Under the pieces are notes generated by a model, which was not told the DNA's origin, made no database searches, and saw only the letters and a list, made by a program, of their open reading frames with translations. Made by a program: the position numbers and the translations under genes. From Liolophura sinensis (Eukaryota; Mollusca; Polyplacophora; Chitonida; Chitonidae), in assembly GCF_032854445.1 (NCBI RefSeq), contig NC_088307.1, forward strand, positions 26,426,046 to 26,490,045: a stretch of 64,000 nucleotides of DNA, written 5' to 3'. Shown piece by piece: positions 12,884 through 25,225 of this stretch. How positions within the stretch are numbered: the first letter of the stretch is position 1; each line of letters opens with the position of its first letter.

Positions 12884-13088
12884 GTTATAGTAACACTTAA
12901 ACGGTCAACGACCAGTTCAGTCATATCTCTGTTAGGTAAATTGCCATGCTCTTATCAGTTAACTAAATCTAGCTTAATTTCTCTTAATTCATGGGTACGC
13001 ATGTAGCCAGAACGCATGCGTCGTAGCGTGTTATTAGTAAATGAGTGAGTGCTTGGGGTTTAACGTCGCGCTTAACATGTATGCCTTT
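12884..13088. other. Composite junction segment, unit 2/3
   Basis: Same 205-base segment as at 10108-10312, with no difference seen. Confidence 0.85.
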
Positions 13089-14622
13089 ACTATATACAAA
13101 GAAAGGTCAGTTTTGCGTTATTTCTGAGTCAGCCTTTCAAATGTAACAGGCATACGTGAGAACATGAGAAGGGCTTTCCCCCACTGAGTCGGAAACATCT
13201 CATCTCCTTTGACATGCGTACATTACGCTAGAACATTCTTCGCGTCTATTAATCGTTGGAAAATGCTGCCTGCTGCTCTTTGCTTGCAACCTCTAATTTC
13301 TTACTTTGTATTCTTTCTGAGTTTATTGATGGTTTGTGTTGAACGTTGTTTTTAGAAACAGATTTGTGACGCCCATTTTGGTTGACGGTTGACATTTTGG
13401 TTCGAATCATGAAGACATCGGAAACGTGTCTGATTATGGAGAATCAATCCGTTGAAGTTTAGTGCTGATCGGGACCAGCATTCTTCCGTATTAAGAGATA
13501 GTCAGAAATGCAGTGTATTTTACCTTTGTCTGTAGTGAGAGAATTTATAGGCCTACAGTTGCACGTTCACTTTGTCAACGGTTCTATTTCGCTTCCCTGC
13601 CGCGTAGAATGATTAATAAAATTGAACATTGCCGGTAGTTTGACTCCATTGCAAGTTAGTTATCACTACGCCATCCATTGAAATCTCTCAGCACATATCC
13701 TCAGTCACGTGTTGTTCTCGCATAAAATCATGTAGTGTGATCGCCGTGATCTAAATTCTGTGATGGCCAGCTAAGGCCGATACTTTGATTGGTCAAAGTA
13801 CTACATTCGTTGTAGCTCTTAACTGACACAACAGAAATACATATATTTGAAATGAACTAGAATTACTCACGGAAAATGCAATAATTATTATAATTCTGAA
13901 TGCAGGAAGGTTTTCTGTACACCGCCCAAAGTTTGCCTATCATTTAACGTTGTGGCGATCGTGTTGCATATGTTTCATATTGCACGTCGCTATATGCAGC
14001 GTTAATATTGCACGCCGCCATGTGCAGCGTTAATATTGCACGTCGGCATTAGTAACTTGAGGATACCTTGACGTCATTCGATGACGCCGGGAGTTTTCTC
14101 TCGGTACTTATTACTGCACAATTCACGAAATATTACTACGTGTTTTACTGTTTTGATTTTTTGTATCAAAAGTTTGCGTGCATAACTTGCTTCCAAGTTG
14201 AATTGATTGGTATTTGATATATAATAAATGCGCTATTGAACAAATACGTGCTGATGTGGCCTGATATATATTACCTATGATATACATGTAGCAAGAATGC
14301 TTACACCCTAATAATTTACATGTTGGTAACAAATACTGTATTTTTCAGTAAAATTTGCTTGAGGTTTCGGATGCATTGGATATTTCTGTAGATAAGCAGC
14401 TTTCTTTTTTTTTGAGTGTAAATTCACATGTAATTGCGTAGCTATGTAAGATATCTGCCGTTAAAGTGCTGCATCATCTGACGACTTTGCGCAGCCAAAA
14501 CACGGTAAATGTACAGCAAGACTACAGTACAATAAAGCTGCATCTATAGGTGATTCGGGGATAAATCAATGCTGCAGATGTATAGCAGGTACTTGTAGTT
14601 GTAAGTTATATAGATGTACTAA

Positions 14623-14980
14623 ACCGGCTCCGATACCTCAGTTGGCAGAGCGTCCGGGTTGGGGGCCGTAGGGCCTCTGTCAGACATGAGTCGAGTCATA
14701 CCTAAGACCGTAAAAGAGGAAGTTATAGCTTCCTGACTTGGCGTTCAGCATTAAGGAGATACTGCAAGGACTGGTTGGCCCGTATCAGTACAATGGGTCG
14801 GGCGTTGCGGCTTACTTCCCTTCGGTAAGTCGTCCCAGTGAAGTAGCACTATATAAGGGAGCGGTGGAAATCCGTCCTGCAACAAGGACGCACACTGCCT
14901 GCACTCTAAGGACTCCTTCGTTGACATATGATTTAAAAATTGTTAAGTACGACATTAAACCCCAAGCACTCACTCACTCA
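14623..14980 (+). mobile_element. tRNA-derived SINE, family 1, array unit 3
   Basis: Indistinguishable by eye from the copy in unit 2. It was multiplied with the array. Confidence 0.85.
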
Positions 14981-15583
14981 GCTCAGCATAGATGTACTCC
15001 ATTTTTCTGGTAGCTTATTTACAGTACCGATACTTCTACACGTGTCTGTCATAAAATGCGGCACATTTTTGTGGTATATATGCACATCTACAGGTGCTGA
15101 CAGCCGCAAATCAGCTGTACACAACAAAGTTTGTAGGGTCGCATAGAAAAACATATAGAAATTAGGAGGAAAATGTCCAACATTCCTCGGACTCACACGA
15201 AACATGCCGTTGCATGAAAAGCATATATTCTTTAAATAACATCAAATAGTGCCGTCCAAAGAAATTCTGTACAAATTCACCGGCTTTCGCTGTACGCACA
15301 ACCCGTGGGGGACACACTAAGTTGTTGAATGTGGTCAGAAGTCCATTTGAGCGATCTCACGTTTATCTATGATCATTTAAATACAGTGGGTAAGTCTGTG
15401 GTCACACGTTCGAAAGCTTTTTAGTAACTTGCCAAATTTTCGGTGGTTTCCTCGTGGCACCTCAGTTTCCATCATCCGTGAAACGGAAGTACAATTGTAC
15501 CGGTGGAAAATTTGTAAGCATGGCGTTAAGCGCAACATACGGAACATACGCTTATCTCGAAATTTTTAACAATTAACATTTTT

Positions 15584-15659
15584 TTTATTTGTTTGTTTGG
15601 TGTTTTACTCCGTACTCCGACATAAGAGTATTTCACTTATATGGCGGCCAGTATTATGT
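15584..15659 (-). mobile_element. SINE family 2 3' fragment, array unit 3
   Basis: Array copy of the fragment at 10032-10107, ending at the same breakpoint. Confidence 0.8.
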
Positions 15660-15864
15660 GTTATAGTAACACTTAAACGGTCAACGACCAGTTCAGTCAT
15701 ATCTCTGTTAGGTAAATTGCCATGCTCTTATCAGTTAACTAAATCTAGCTTAATTTCTCTTAATTCATGGGTACGCATGTAGCCAGAACGCATGCGTCGT
15801 AGCGTGTTATTAGTAAATGAGTGAGTGCTTGGGGTTTAACGTCGCGCTTAACATGTATGCCTTT
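15660..15864. other. Composite junction segment, unit 3/4
   Basis: Same 205-base segment as at 10108-10312, with no difference seen. Confidence 0.85.
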
Positions 15865-17398
15865 ACTATATACAAAGAAAGGTCAGTTTTGCGTTATTTC
15901 TGAGTCAGCCTTTCAAATGTAACAGGCATACGTGAGAACATGAGAAGGGCTTTCCCCCACTGAGTCGGAAACATCTCATCTCCTTTGACATGCGTACATT
16001 ACGCTAGAACATTCTTCGCGTCTATTAATCGTTGGAAAATGCTGCCTGCTGCTCTTTGCTTGCAACCTCTAATTTCTTACTTTGTATTCTTTCTGAGTTT
16101 ATTGATGGTTTGTGTTGAACGTTGTTTTTAGAAACAGATTTGTGACGCCCATTTTGGTTGACGGTTGACATTTTGGTTCGAATCATGAAGACATCGGAAA
16201 CGTGTCTGATTATGGAGAATCAATCCGTTGAAGTTTAGTGCTGATCGGGACCAGCATTCTTCCGTATTAAGAGATAGTCAGAAATGCAGTGTATTTTACC
16301 TTTGTCTGTAGTGAGAGAATTTATAGGCCTACAGTTGCACGTTCACTTTGTCAACGGTTCTATTTCGCTTCCCTGCCGCGTAGAATGATTAATAAAATTG
16401 AACATTGCCGGTAGTTTGACTCCATTGCAAGTTAGTTATCACTACGCCATCCATTGAAATCTCTCAGCACATATCCTCAGTCACGTGTTGTTCTCGCATA
16501 AAATCATGTAGTGTGATCGCCGTGATCTAAATTCTGTGATGGCCAGCTAAGGCCGATACTTTGATTGGTCAAAGTACTACATTCGTTGTAGCTCTTAACT
16601 GACACAACAGAAATACATATATTTGAAATGAACTAGAATTACTCACGGAAAATGCAATAATTATTATAATTCTGAATGCAGGAAGGTTTTCTGTACACCG
16701 CCCAAAGTTTGCCTATCATTTAACGTTGTGGCGATCGTGTTGCATATGTTTCATATTGCACGTCGCTATATGCAGCGTTAATATTGCACGCCGCCATGTG
16801 CAGCGTTAATATTGCACGTCGGCATTAGTAACTTGAGGATACCTTGACGTCATTCGATGACGCCGGGAGTTTTCTCTCGGTACTTATTACTGCACAATTC
16901 ACGAAATATTACTACGTGTTTTACTGTTTTGATTTTTTGTATCAAAAGTTTGCGTGCATAACTTGCTTCCAAGTTGAATTGATTGGTATTTGATATATAA
17001 TAAATGCGCTATTGAACAAATACGTGCTGATGTGGCCTGATATATATTACCTATGATATACATGTAGCAAGAATGCTTACACCCTAATAATTTACATGTT
17101 GGTAACAAATACTGTATTTTTCAGTAAAATTTGCTTGAGGTTTCGGATGCATTGGATATTTCTGTAGATAAGCAGCTTTCTTTTTTTTTGAGTGTAAATT
17201 CACATGTAATTGCGTAGCTATGTAAGATATCTGCCGTTAAAGTGCTGCATCATCTGACGACTTTGCGCAGCCAAAACACGGTAAATGTACAGCAAGACTA
17301 CAGTACAATAAAGCTGCATCTATAGGTGATTCGGGGATAAATCAATGCTGCAGATGTATAGCAGGTACTTGTAGTTGTAAGTTATATAGATGTACTAA

Positions 17399-17756
17399 AC
17401 CGGCTCCGATACCTCAGTTGGCAGAGCGTCCGGGTTGGGGGCCGTAGGGCCTCTGTCAGACATGAGTCGAGTCATACCTAAGACCGTAAAAGAGGAAGTT
17501 ATAGCTTCCTGACTTGGCGTTCAGCATTAAGGAGATACTGCAAGGACTGGTTGGCCCGTATCAGTACAATGGGTCGGGCGTTGCGGCTTACTTCCCTTCG
17601 GTAAGTCGTCCCAGTGAAGTAGCACTATATAAGGGAGCGGTGGAAATCCGTCCTGCAACAAGGACGCACACTGCCTGCACTCTAAGGACTCCTTCGTTGA
17701 CATATGATTTAAAAATTGTTAAGTACGACATTAAACCCCAAGCACTCACTCACTCA
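17399..17756 (+). mobile_element. tRNA-derived SINE, family 1, array unit 4
   Basis: Indistinguishable by eye from the copies in units 2 and 3. Confidence 0.85.
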
Positions 17757-18359
17757 GCTCAGCATAGATGTACTCCATTTTTCTGGTAGCTTATTTACAG
17801 TACCGATACTTCTACACGTGTCTGTCATAAAATGCGGCACATTTTTGTGGTATATATGCACATCTACAGGTGCTGACAGCCGCAAATCAGCTGTACACAA
17901 CAAAGTTTGTAGGGTCGCATAGAAAAACATATAGAAATTAGGAGGAAAATGTCCAACATTCCTCGGACTCACACGAAACATGCCGTTGCATGAAAAGCAT
18001 ATATTCTTTAAATAACATCAAATAGTGCCGTCCAAAGAAATTCTGTACAAATTCACCGGCTCTCGCTGTACGCACAACCCGTGGGGGACACACTAAGTTG
18101 TTGAATGTGGTCAGAAGTCCATTTGAGCGATCTCACGTTTATCTATGATCATTTAAATACAGTGGGTAAGTCTGTGGTCACACGTTCGAAAGCTTTTTAG
18201 TAACTTGCCAAATTTTCGGTGGTTTCCTCGTGGCACCTCAGTTTCCATCATCCGTGAAACGGAAGTACAATTGTACCGGTGGAAAATTTGTAAGCATGGC
18301 GTTAAGCGCAACATACGGAACATACGCTTATCTCGAAATTTTTAACAATTAACATTTTT

Positions 18360-18435
18360 TTTATTTGTTTGTTTGGTGTTTTACTCCGTACTCCGACATA
18401 AGAGTATTTCACTTATATGGCGGCCAGTATTATGT
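18360..18435 (-). mobile_element. SINE family 2 3' fragment, array unit 4
   Basis: Array copy of the fragment at 10032-10107, ending at the same breakpoint. Confidence 0.8.
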
Positions 18436-18640
18436 GTTATAGTAACACTTAAACGGTCAACGACCAGTTCAGTCATATCTCTGTTAGGTAAATTGCCATG
18501 CTCTTATCAGTTAACTAAATCTAGCTTAATTTCTCTTAATTCATGGGTACGCATGTAGCCAGAACGCATGCGTCGTAGCGTGTTATTAGTAAATGAGTGA
18601 GTGCTTGGGGTTTAACGTCGCGCTTAACATGTATGCCTTT
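18436..18640. other. Composite junction segment, unit 4/5
   Basis: Same 205-base segment as at 10108-10312. Unit 5 has no such segment at its own right end. Confidence 0.85.
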
Positions 18641-20182
18641 ACTATATACAAAGAAAGGTCAGTTTTGCGTTATTTCTGAGTCAGCCTTTCAAATGTAACA
18701 GGCATACGTGAGAACATGAGAAGGGCTTTCCCCACTGAGTCGGAAACATCTCATCTCCTTTGACATGCGTACATTACGCTAGAACATTCTTCGCGTCTAT
18801 TAATCGTTGGAAAATGCTGCCTGCTGCTCTTTGCTTGCAACCTCTAATTTCTTACTTTGTATTCTTTCTGAGTTTATTGATGGTTTGTGTTGAACGTTGT
18901 TTTTAGAAACAGATTTGTGACGCGGGACGTCCATTTTGGTTGACGGTTGACATTTTGGTTCGAATCATGAAGACATGAGAAACGTGTCTGATTATGGAGA
19001 ATCACTCCGTTAAAGTTTAGTGCTGATCGGGACCAGCATTCTTCCGTATTAAGAGATAGTCAGAAATGCATTGTATTTTACCTTTGTCTGTAGTGAGAGA
19101 ATTTATAGGCCTACAGTTGCACGTTCACTTTGTCAACGGTTCTATTTCGCTTCCCTGCCGCGTAGAATGATTAATAAAATTGAACATTGCCGGTAGTTTG
19201 ACTCCATTGCAAGTTAGTTATCACTACGCCATCCATTGAAATCTCTCAACACATATCCTCAGTCACGTGTTGTTCTCGCATAAAATCATGTAGTGTGATC
19301 GCCGTGATCTAAATTCTGTGATGGCCAGCTAAGGCCGATACTTTGATTGGTCAAAGTACTACATTCGTTTTAGCTCTTAACTGACACAACAGAAATACAT
19401 ATATTTGAAATGAACTAGAATTACTCACGGAAAATGCAATAATTATTATAATTCTGAATGCAGGAAGGTTTTCTGTACACCGCCCAAAGTTTGCCTATCA
19501 TTTAACGTTGTGGCGATCGTGTTGCATATGTTTCATATTGCACGTCGCCATATGCAGCGTTAATATTGCACGTCGCCATGTGCAGCGTTAATATTGCACG
19601 TCGCCATTAGTAACTTGAGGATACCTTGACGTCATTCGATGACGCCGGGAGTTTTCTCTCGGTACTTATTACTGCACAATTCACGAAATATTACTACGTG
19701 TTTTACTGTTTTGATTTTTTGTATCAAAAGTTTGCGTGCATAACTTGCTTCCAAGTTGAATTGATTGGTATTTGATATATAATAAATGCGCTATTGAACA
19801 AATACGTGCTGATGTGGCCTGATATAAATTACCTATGATATACATGTAGCAAGAATGCTTACACCATAATAATTTACATGTTGGTAACAAATACTGTATT
19901 TTTCAGTAAAATTTGCTTGAGGTTTTGGATGCATTGGATATTTCTGTAGATAAACAGCTTTCTTTTTTTTTTTGAGTGTAAATTCACATGTAATTGCGTA
20001 GCTATGTAAGATATCTGCCGTTAAAGTGCTGCATCATCTGACGACTTTACGCATCCAAAATACGGTAAATGTACAGCAAGACTACAGTACAATAAAGCTG
20101 CAGCTATAGGTGATTCGGGGATAAATCAGTGCTGCAGATGTATAGCAGGTACTTGTAGTTGTAAGTTATATAGATGTACTAA

Positions 20183-20540
20183 ACCGGCTCCGATACCTCA
20201 GTTGGCAGAGCGTCCGGGTCGGGGGCCGTAGGGCCGCTGTCAGACATGAGTCGAGTCATACCTAAGACCGTAAAAGAGGAAGTTATAGCTTCCTGACTTG
20301 GCGTTCAGCATTAAGGAGATACTGCAAGGACTGGTTGGCCCGTATCAGTACAATGGGTCGGGCGTTGCGGCTTACTTCCCTTCGGTAAGTCGTCCCAGTG
20401 AAGTAGCACTATATAAGGGAGCGGTGGAAATCCGTCCTGCAACAAGGACGCACACTGCATGCACTCTAAGGACTCCTTCGTTGACATATGATTTAAAAAT
20501 TGTTAAGTACGACATTAAACCCCAAGCAGTCACTCACTCA
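20183..20540 (+). mobile_element. tRNA-derived SINE, family 1, array unit 5
   Basis: Same element with private substitutions, such as ggtcgggggccgtagggccg in the head and aagcagtcactc in the tail. This fits unit 5 being an edge copy that escaped homogenisation. Confidence 0.85.
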
Positions 20541-21138
20541 GCTCAGCATAGATGTACTCCATTTTTCTGGTAGCTTATTTACAGTACCGATACTTCTACA
20601 TGTGTCTGTCATAAAATGCGGCACATTTTTGTGGTATATATGCACATCTACAGGTGCTGACAGCCGCAAATCAGCTGTACACAACAAAGTTTGTAGGGTC
20701 GCATAGAAAAACATATAGAAATTAGGAGGAAAATGTCCAACATTCCTCGGACTCACACGAAACATGCCGTTGCATGAAAAGCATATATTCTTCAAATAAC
20801 ATCAAATAGTGCCGTTAAAAGAAATTCTGTACAAATTCACCGGCTCTCGCTGTACGCACAACCCGTGGGGGACACACTAAGTTGTTGAATGTGGTCAGAA
20901 GTCCATTTGAGCGATCTCACGTTTATCTATGATCATTTAAATACTGTGGGTAAGTCTGTGGTCACACGGTCGAAAGCTTTTTAGTGACTTGCCAAATTTT
21001 CGGTGGTATCCTCGTGGCACCTCAGTTTCCCTCATCTTTGAAACGGAAGTACAATTGTACCGGTGAAAAATTTGTAAGCATGGCGTTAAGCGCAACATAC
21101 GGAACATACGCTTATCTCGAAATTTTTAACAATTAACA

Positions 21139-21265
21139 TTTTTTTTTTGTTTGTTTGGTGTTTTACTCCGTACTCCGACATAAGAGTATTTCACTTATAC
21201 GGCGGCCAGTATTATGTTCTCAGGAAATCGGGCAGAATCTGGGAGAAACCCACGATCATTCCCTT
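21139..21265 (-). mobile_element. SINE family 2, longer copy in array unit 5
   Basis: Unlike units 1-4, the SINE here continues past attatgt into tctcaggaaatcgggcagaa and gggagaaacccacgatcatt. That is the normal family 2 body (compare 23026-23080). This boundary therefore looks like the original, unrearranged locus. The 5' part of the SINE is not recognisable further right. Confidence 0.75.
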
Positions 21266-21550
21266 GAGTGACGTCATAATTATTCAAAAACCAGTGGCAA
21301 GTTGGGTATTGGGCGGAGTTGAATATGTTTTGACGGAAGTCGACACCAGTTTCCTAAACTGCTATCGATTTTACTGTAAACCCTATTTCCGCCTCTGCCA
21401 TATTTGAAATTGTTTACACGTTTTAGTAAAATATAACTTTAATAAATGAATATAATTTTTTCTGTTGTATATGATCTCACAGTAGTATGATTTTAAAGGT
21501 AGGAAATTTTGTTGTAAAAAACAATGTAGTCTATGCTCTGAGAGTGTATT

Positions 21551-21668
21551 TAAATTTTAATAAAAGGTCTCTACTATCCATTTCATCCATTATAATAAAG
21601 ATAGTAAAGTAGACTATCTTTCAAACACATTAACATAAACCACAAACGAACTAAGAAAGATTATAAAG
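21551..21668. repeat. Direct duplication, copy 1 (with 22594-22786)
   Basis: Shares aaattttaataaaag, then ctactatccat, then aagatagtaaagtagac, then cattaacataaaccacaaac and aagaaagattataa with the copy about 1 kb downstream. The second copy has roughly 75 extra bases in the middle. It may be a dispersed repeat or a local duplication. Confidence 0.75.
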
Positions 21669-22593
21669 TGTAGGATGTGTTACTGCGTGGAGTTTGTTGT
21701 AACCGCATGTTGGCGCACCTATTGTAAAACAAATTACTCCCCACGCCCATTCCCCAGCATGCCACTGTATTTTTTAATAATTATGACGTCACCCCAGACA
21801 ATGAGTTCTTGGTGTCGAAACTAAGCTTATGGAGTTTAACACCATGAATTAGAAAAAGTGTTCTCCTTTGATTTTCTTTGCAAGATATCCATATGTGTAG
21901 AGCTTGTTTTTGTTAGGTGTCACTAACTAAAAGCAATTTTGGCATGGTTGATTTTACAGACAGATGAATATAGGCGACTCTCTAAAAACAAATTGACTAT
22001 AACACCAGTATGAACTATAAGTTTACAATACAGTGCAATATACCTGCCACAAGAGCTGTCGATCACACATATTCCGGGAGCTCTGAACAAATGATTTTGG
22101 GTTTCCAGAAATGATTTATGGCTGACACATAGGTAAACAGATGCCCCTAGACTGACCAAACAATGTCTACTCGACTTACACGGCGCACAAATTATACTCG
22201 GAGAGGACAATGTGAGACATATTGACTCAGCACCGATTACAAAGCGGAAACAATGTATCAGTCATGTATGAGATAGACAGCGACGGATTAAAGCAGCTGT
22301 TTTTTTTATTGTGTATTGGAATTGCGTAACCACCTAATTTCGCATTTATTCAAATTGTTGTAAACGTGAGTCATATGTATTTTTATACAGACTGAATGCG
22401 TATTGGTAACTCTAAAAGAAATCACGCATCACTGATGGACAGTTGATTAAAAACAATTGTTTTGTCACCTTTAAGTGGAGGTGGACACACGAACTCTGCA
22501 AATTAGACGCTTGACATCAGTATGTCTACACCCTGTACATGTTCAGTCTGTCGCTGTTTTAATACTATTTCACCAATGATTCTGAATGAAGCT

Positions 22594-22786
22594 TTAAATT
22601 TTAATAAAAGCTGTCTACTATCCATTATATCCATTATATTAAAGATAGTAAAGTAGACGTCTAAATGTGCGTTTTTTGTGCACTTTCCATCAACTGACAT
22701 GGACTTGCAAGAAAATACTGAGTACTTGCAAGACCAATTTCAAAAACATTAACATAAACCACAAACGAACAAAGAAAGATTATAAG
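22594..22786. repeat. Direct duplication, copy 2 (with 21551-21668)
   Basis: Same ends as copy 1 but interrupted after agtagac by about 75 bases, from ~22657 to ~22737. Its end word, cataaaccacaaacgaacaa, belongs to a wider dispersed repeat. Degenerate forms occur at 7743-7815 (and in each array unit), 43631-43690, 46933-46975 and 62885-62925. Confidence 0.7.
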
Positions 22787-22952
22787 GTAAGAAAATGGGA
22801 CGAACACAGGCAAAAGGGAAGCGGTCGACAGTATTTAATGACGATGGAAGACACAAGGTGTGTTATATGACTTACGTTTAAAAGATTTTAGATCATTGCT
22901 TGCTGAAGGGACCCTGGACTATCGCTTTTCTGTCTTCTCCCGATAAACATAT

Positions 22953-23219
22953 ATTTATCTATTTATTTGATCAACATTTTACGCCGTACTCAAGAATATT
23001 TTACTTATACGTCGGCGGCCAGCATTATGGTGGGAGGAAACCGGACAGAGCCCGAGAAAAACCCACGACCATCCGCAGGTTGCTGGCAGACCTTCCTACG
23101 TAAGGGTGGAGAGGAAGCTAGAGCATGAGCTGGACTTGAACTCACCGCGACCGCATTGGTGAAAGGCGCCTGGGTCATTACGCTGCGCTAGCGCGCTAAC
23201 CAACTGAGCCACGGAGGTA
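22953..23219 (-). mobile_element. Full-length SINE family 2 with 14-bp target duplication
   Basis: Read on the minus strand from 23219: acctccgtggctcagttgg head with intact A box (tggctcagttgg) and B box (gagttcaagtcc), then body words ggaaggtctgccagcaacct, ggatggtcgtgggttttt and gctggccgccgacgtataag, then attcttgagtacggcgtaaa and a taaata-type tail. The flanks repeat cgataaacatatat exactly (22941-22954 and 23221-23234), the mark of target-primed insertion. Completeness and the perfect duplication suggest a fairly recent insertion. Confidence 0.92.
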
Positions 23220-24135
23220 ACGATAAACATATATGATATGTATACATGTATGCCTTTACATATCGCAGGTTCAACTCTGGTATTTCGAAATCAGAAGGGT
23301 TGGCAGGTACTAGATGCACTTGGCGAACGGCGGGCGATTTACCCCAGCCTCTACACTTTGTTCCACCTATAAACCTGACCAAATTCACAAATCAGTGAAT
23401 AGAACGCCGTTAAATACAAATCAAATCAAATATATCCGTTATACATTAAACACATGACACAAATCAGTGTAAATCGTATTTGTGAACGTTTTAATATTTT
23501 TTCAGCGTTCTTTGGCTATCCAAGCTCTATATCAAAATCAATGCGTCGTTTCATGGTGATAGGGCAATAATCTATTGACCGCTTAACTACTATGATAGGG
23601 TGCATTAGATGCCCACCAGTCAGTGACGTAGGCGCAAAGAATACATCTTTAAGCTTAGGTGACGTCTTACAGAGAGACATGCCTCTGCCAATACTGATAT
23701 TTAACGTGGGCGATCAAGTGTTATGCACAAAACTAAGGCATGAATACAAACTTTGGGAGAAGGACAGGTGGTTTTAGATACGTTTTCTATTTACACTTTC
23801 CATGAGGCAGTAGTCTGCATTCTTTGATGGGCAAGATACATTTATCCTTCTCCGAGGTTTAAACTTTCTTTTCCGCGCAGATCAATTCGTTAATGAAATC
23901 TTAGACGTTTTAGAGATAATCAACAGCTGTAGAAAAGCAACCTTGTCGATCAAATATTGAAGTCGGTTAAGCCTGTCTAGTAGATATTATTTCGCATCAT
24001 TTGGTTACCATATGTTTTCACAGCATTGAACCATGTACTTTGTAACTCAGGTTTTTTTCGGCGACAGATGATCCTTTTTTGTGGACCTGGGTTGAGCTCC
24101 CATATCTCATCATCAGTAGCCTGTGTAAACATAAC

Positions 24136-24432
24136 CGTCTCGGGTAGCGCGCAGAGATAGAGCGTCCGCTTCGAGAGCGGTAGATCCTCGCTTCGCGTTC
24201 AGGGCAACGACTGTTTGACCCGTATCAGTATAATGGCTCGGGTGGTGCGGCTTACTTGCCTTCGGTAAGTCGTCTCAATGAAGCAGCACTAGATAAAAGA
24301 ACGTTGGAAATAGGTCCTGCAACAAGGAGGCACATCACATACACCCTAAGAATTCCTGCGTCGTAAGAATTCCTGCGTCGTCATATGACTGAAAAATTGT
24401 TAAGCGCGACGTTAAACCCCAAGCACTCACTC
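24136..24432 (+). mobile_element. SINE family 1, diverged head
   Basis: The body reads gactgtttgacccgtatcag, cttcggtaagtcgtctcaat and ggtcctgcaacaaggaggca, ending in gacgttaaaccccaagcact followed by cactcat. A 17-base duplication (aagaattcctgcgtcgt twice, ~24350-24383) lies inside. The tail and the DNA beyond it are the apparent source of the array junction. Confidence 0.85.
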
Positions 24433-24584
24433 ATTTACTAACAACACGCTACGACGCATGCGTTCTGGCTACATGCGTACCCATGAATTAAGAGAAATTA
24501 AGCTAGATTTAGTTAACTGATAAGAGCATGGCAATTTACCTAACAGAGATATGGCTGAACTGCTCGTTGACCGTTTTAAGTGTT
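24399..24584 (-). other. Inverted donor of the array junction segment
   Basis: The reverse complement of this stretch matches the first ~186 bases of each junction segment with only a few substitutions. The match covers the end of the family 1 SINE tail and about 150 bases of its flank. Because the join between SINE and flank is shared, this is the same locus or a direct copy of it, not merely another insertion of the SINE. Confidence 0.88.
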
Positions 24585-24773
24585 GTCTGTGATTAAAGAA
24601 TCGACACTCACATCTATGGGTTTGTAACAGTGACTGGGCATTATTTGAATTCCAGCTTTGTCTTCATTAGCTGTGTGTATCACACTTCCGAACATTATAT
24701 CCTGTTAGGGTATTTTTTAAGACATTAATGTTATGTTACTATATCATTTGCAATCTTATTCTTCCCACAGTTG

Positions 24774-25072
24774 ACCGCCTCTGTGGCATAACGGTTAGTG
24801 CGTCCGCCTCAACCTCGGGACACCCGAGATCACACCCAGGCCGAGTTATAACAAAGATTTTTGAAATGATACTTGGTGCCAAGCACTGAGAGATTTGAGC
24901 CAGGAAACACAACTGGCTGGCCCCGTATCAGTATAATGTGACTAGGTGAGGTGTCATGTCTGGTGTTTTTGGCATGATACTTCTGTGGCAGTAGCACTTT
25001 GGGGGCATGGACTCGCCATGCCAATAAAAAGTTGTAATTCGTCTGAAAAATTGTAAAACTCCAAGCTTACAT
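24774..25072 (+). mobile_element. tRNA-derived SINE, third type
   Basis: The tRNA-like head is cctctgtggcataacggtta followed by gtgcgtccgcctcaacctcg, with a degenerate B-box region near gagatcacaccc. The body contains ggctggccccgtatcagtat (shared with family 1) and gacgaattac-type sequence near the 3' end. It ends around gaaaaattgtaaaactccaa. It is diverged, and its relation to family 1 is inferred from the shared body words. Confidence 0.65.
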
Positions 25073-25225
25073 ACATGTGCACACTGTTCTCGAAGTGCAT
25101 TTGCCGTATGTCTTTGTCCCTTTAAGGATAACTGACACGACTTCTGGGGGACATTTAACCTCAGGACTATGTGTAGTTTAACCCAATACTGGTCCACATA
25201 AGACAATCCAGGCTCTGTTGGTCCT

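Larger units (their letters stand above)
7528..21217 (+). repeat. Five-copy direct tandem array of a ~2776-bp unit
   Basis: Every landmark recurs with a spacing of 2785, 2776, 2776 and 2776 bases. Units are 7528-10312, 10313-13088, 13089-15864, 15865-18640 and 18641-21217, the last being truncated. Copies 2-4 look identical apart from one C/T difference (12510, 15286, 18062). Copies 1 and 5 differ from them at many shared positions. Each unit holds anonymous AT-rich sequence, a 28-bp minisatellite, a full-length tRNA-derived SINE and the 3' piece of a second SINE. Units 1-4 end in a 205-bp junction segment. There is no long ORF: the repeated 60-91 codon frames lie in or across the SINEs or have no coding signature. 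Confidence 0.97.

Noticed and set aside
23161-23220. tRNA gene on the minus strand
   Set aside because: A and B boxes are present but the sequence continues into the SINE body and recurs at 58600. It is a SINE head.
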